A DNA stretch of 13,781 nucleotides, taken from contig CANCXY010000064.1 of assembly GCA_947381875.1 (NCBI GenBank), forward strand, positions 1-13,781, in the 5' to 3' direction. This stretch comes from an uncultured Clostridia bacterium. GTDB lineage: Bacteria; Bacillota; Clostridia; Oscillospirales; Ruminococcaceae. Both the position numbers and the translations under genes were made by a program. Under the pieces are notes generated by a model. That model had not been told where the DNA came from. It did not search any database and saw only the letters and a program-made list of their open reading frames with translations. The stretch's first letter is position 1. Each line of letters starts with the position of its first letter. Of the stretch, positions 12,559 through 13,781 are shown piece after piece.

Positions 12559-12579
12559 CTCCCCGCCTGCGGCGGGGAG
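12559..12579. repeat. Short GC-core hairpin H4
   Basis: 9-bp perfect stem ctccccgcc (12559-12567) with ggcggggag (12571-12579), loop tgc. It lies in the gap between the radical SAM gene and the amidase, again at a gene boundary. Confidence 0.8.
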
Positions 12580-12621
12580 ATTCAGGCAAAATGGATTCCC
12601 CTGCCTCTTACAGCGGCTCTG

Positions 12622-13781
12622 TCAGAACCGCATTTCCACCGCGTTCTTTCCCATTGCTTCGCGTTCCAGCGCGCGCAGCGCCTCATACTCCGCCTCGCCG
12701 ACGATTTCAACCGCCCAATCCCGTGGTACGTTCATGGCCTTTGCCGCGTGGGCACTGTCCAGCAGATGCAGCCTGTTGTGGTGATAGCACTGCGCCAGCA
12801 CCCGCGCCTTGTGCATATCGCAGATATACGTCACGCGCTTGTCGGGCGTACCTGTCTTTTCGTAGTTGTACGCCGTACACCACGCGCACCCCTGATTGAT
12901 AGGGCAGTCAAGGCACTCCTGTTTGCTCTGCGACTGCCGCGTGATGCCCCGCAAAGCGTCGAGCCGCGCGACATCATCCGGGCGCACCGCAAGCCCCGAT
13001 TCCACGTCCCCAATGCGATACACCGGCTGATTGCCAATCGACAAACTGGAATACCGCAGGCAGGGCAAAATCGTCCCATCCACATCAAACGCCAGCATTT
13101 TTCCGTCCCCGCCGCACCAGTTCTGCGTTTCGGTGTCCGGCACATGATCCCCGGCGTCCCAATCCAGAATGGAGACATAGGTATCCAGCCCGTTTTCCTG
13201 TATCATGTCGGAGATAGTCTTTAACTGACGGTACAGCTCCCGCGCATGCTCCATCGTCCATCCTTCCTCAAAGACGCAGTTGCAATGCAGCGTATCCACG
13301 CCTTCTTCCAACACCAAATGCCGTACCGAGGAAGCCAGCAGCGTCAGGTTCCCCGGCGCGATGGTGTACTTTGTCTGCCGTTTGCCGTCCGGCCCGCTCA
13401 CCTCGCGGAACATCTTGATTGCCCTGTCATACGAGCCGCAGCCCTGACAGTCTACCCGGCAGGCATCGTGCGCGGCCTTGTCGCCGTCTATCGTCACGCT
13501 GATGGATACACGCCCTTCAAATTCTTTGAGGAATTGACGCACGCGCGGATCGTCACCCATGAGGCCGTTTGTCGACATGCTGATCATGTAATTGACTGCC
13601 CAGCGGTGTTTCAGCTCTATGGCACGGCTCAAAAAGTACGACATGATGTCCCGGATAAGGTCGATTTCCAGCAGCGGTTCCCCGCCGATAAAGTCGAGGA
13701 TAATTCCGTGCGCGTCCTTCTCATTAACAAGCTGTGAGTGCTTCGCGTCCTCCGCAAACAGCAGGTCGATACACTTTTTCG
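12622..13781 (-). CDS. Radical SAM/SPASM domain protein, N terminus outside window (peptide-maturase type)
   Basis: The frame is open to the window edge (last full codon 13777-13779), giving 385 residues without the radical SAM CxxxCxxC cluster motif, which must lie upstream. Residues 30-39 of the visible part hold FIGGEPLLE, the GGEP motif that contacts SAM, and SISVTIDGDKAAHDACRV (about 93-110) is the next typical core strand. The C-terminal SPASM domain is complete in outline: CGGDGKMLAFDVDGTILPC (17 residues between the cysteines, G-x4-C), then CLDCPINQGCAWC (C-x2-C-x5-C-x2-C) and ICDMHKA. SPASM domains hold extra iron-sulfur clusters in enzymes that modify peptides (thioether and cyclophane bonds, thiopeptides) or sulfatases. 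The ICD/WCGGDG arrangement looks like the peptide-maturase branch rather than the anSME branch. The substrate peptide is not visible in the window; look just upstream. Confidence 0.85.
   Translation of the reverse strand, partial: KKCIDLLFAEDAKHSQLVNEKDAHGIILDFIGGEPLLEIDLIRDIMSYFLSRAIELKHRWAVNYMISMSTNGLMGDDPRVRQFLKEFEGRVSISVTIDGDKAAHDACRVDCQGCGSYDRAIKMFREVSGPDGKRQTKYTIAPGNLTLLASSVRHLVLEEGVDTLHCNCVFEEGWTMEHARELYRQLKTISDMIQENGLDTYVSILDWDAGDHVPDTETQNWCGGDGKMLAFDVDGTILPCLRYSSLSIGNQPVYRIGDVESGLAVRPDDVARLDALRGITRQSQSKQECLDCPINQGCAWCTAYNYEKTGTPDKRVTYICDMHKARVLAQCYHHNRLHLLDSAHAAKAMNVPRDWAVEIVGEAEYEALRALEREAMGKNAVEMRF

Noticed and set aside
10957..12579. Regularly spaced palindromes that might suggest a CRISPR array or integron attachment sites
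   Set aside because: Spacing is gene-sized, the arms differ between units, and real genes fill the intervals. No cas or integrase gene is present.

Overview
The window looks like a chromosomal segment of a GC-rich Firmicute, most likely a gut Clostridium relative of the Oscillospiraceae type. This is inferred from the protein families (PadR/HAAS pair, bacitracin/lantibiotic-type ABC exporter, clostridial ferritin-like small protein, r1t-type holin, Rpn nuclease tail), strong GGAGG-type ribosome binding sites, and intergenic hairpin repeats typical of such genomes. No tRNA, rRNA or CRISPR array was recognised. Nearly everything after position 1046 is on the minus strand.

Layout. (1) 1-890, plus strand: the 3' end of an Rpn-type nuclease gene, a decayed partial duplicate of it, and a small helical protein with a strong terminator. 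(2) 893-1040: terminator, a three-hairpin dispersed repeat and another perfect hairpin separate convergent genes. (3) 1046-3435, minus: a promoter, a leader with a terminator-like hairpin, a two-repeat DUF1538 membrane protein and a tandem PII-like protein translationally coupled to it. This looks like a cation transporter with its own nucleotide-sensing regulator. (4) 3638-5849, minus: GPH-type sugar/cation symporter and a GNAT acetyltransferase sharing an ATGA overlap, with a palindrome at the promoter. (5) 5902-6133, plus: an isolated promoter-hairpin-terminator unit that looks like an uncharacterised small RNA of about 145 nt. (6) 6166-9189, minus: two ABC-2 permeases, an ATPase and a membrane-anchored DUF5028-like protein. 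The stop and start codons overlap at each junction, and a good promoter stands upstream. (7) 9207-10911, minus: PadR regulator, HAAS/DUF1700-type membrane protein and an upstream shortened paralogue of the latter. The two paralogues have matching upstream elements. (8) 10957-12579, minus: a phage-type lysis cassette (amidase with SPOR-like tail, XhlA-like protein, r1t-type holin) without structural phage genes, with GC-rich hairpins at every gene boundary. (9) 12622-13781, minus: a radical SAM/SPASM enzyme cut by the window edge.

How the parts may work together: regions 6 and 7 read as one regulatory neighbourhood in which PadR and the membrane HAAS protein control an antimicrobial-peptide-type ABC exporter. 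Region 3 couples transport with PII-type energy or nitrogen sensing. Region 8 beside region 9 could be a domesticated lysis or release module next to a peptide-modifying enzyme, but that link is inference only.
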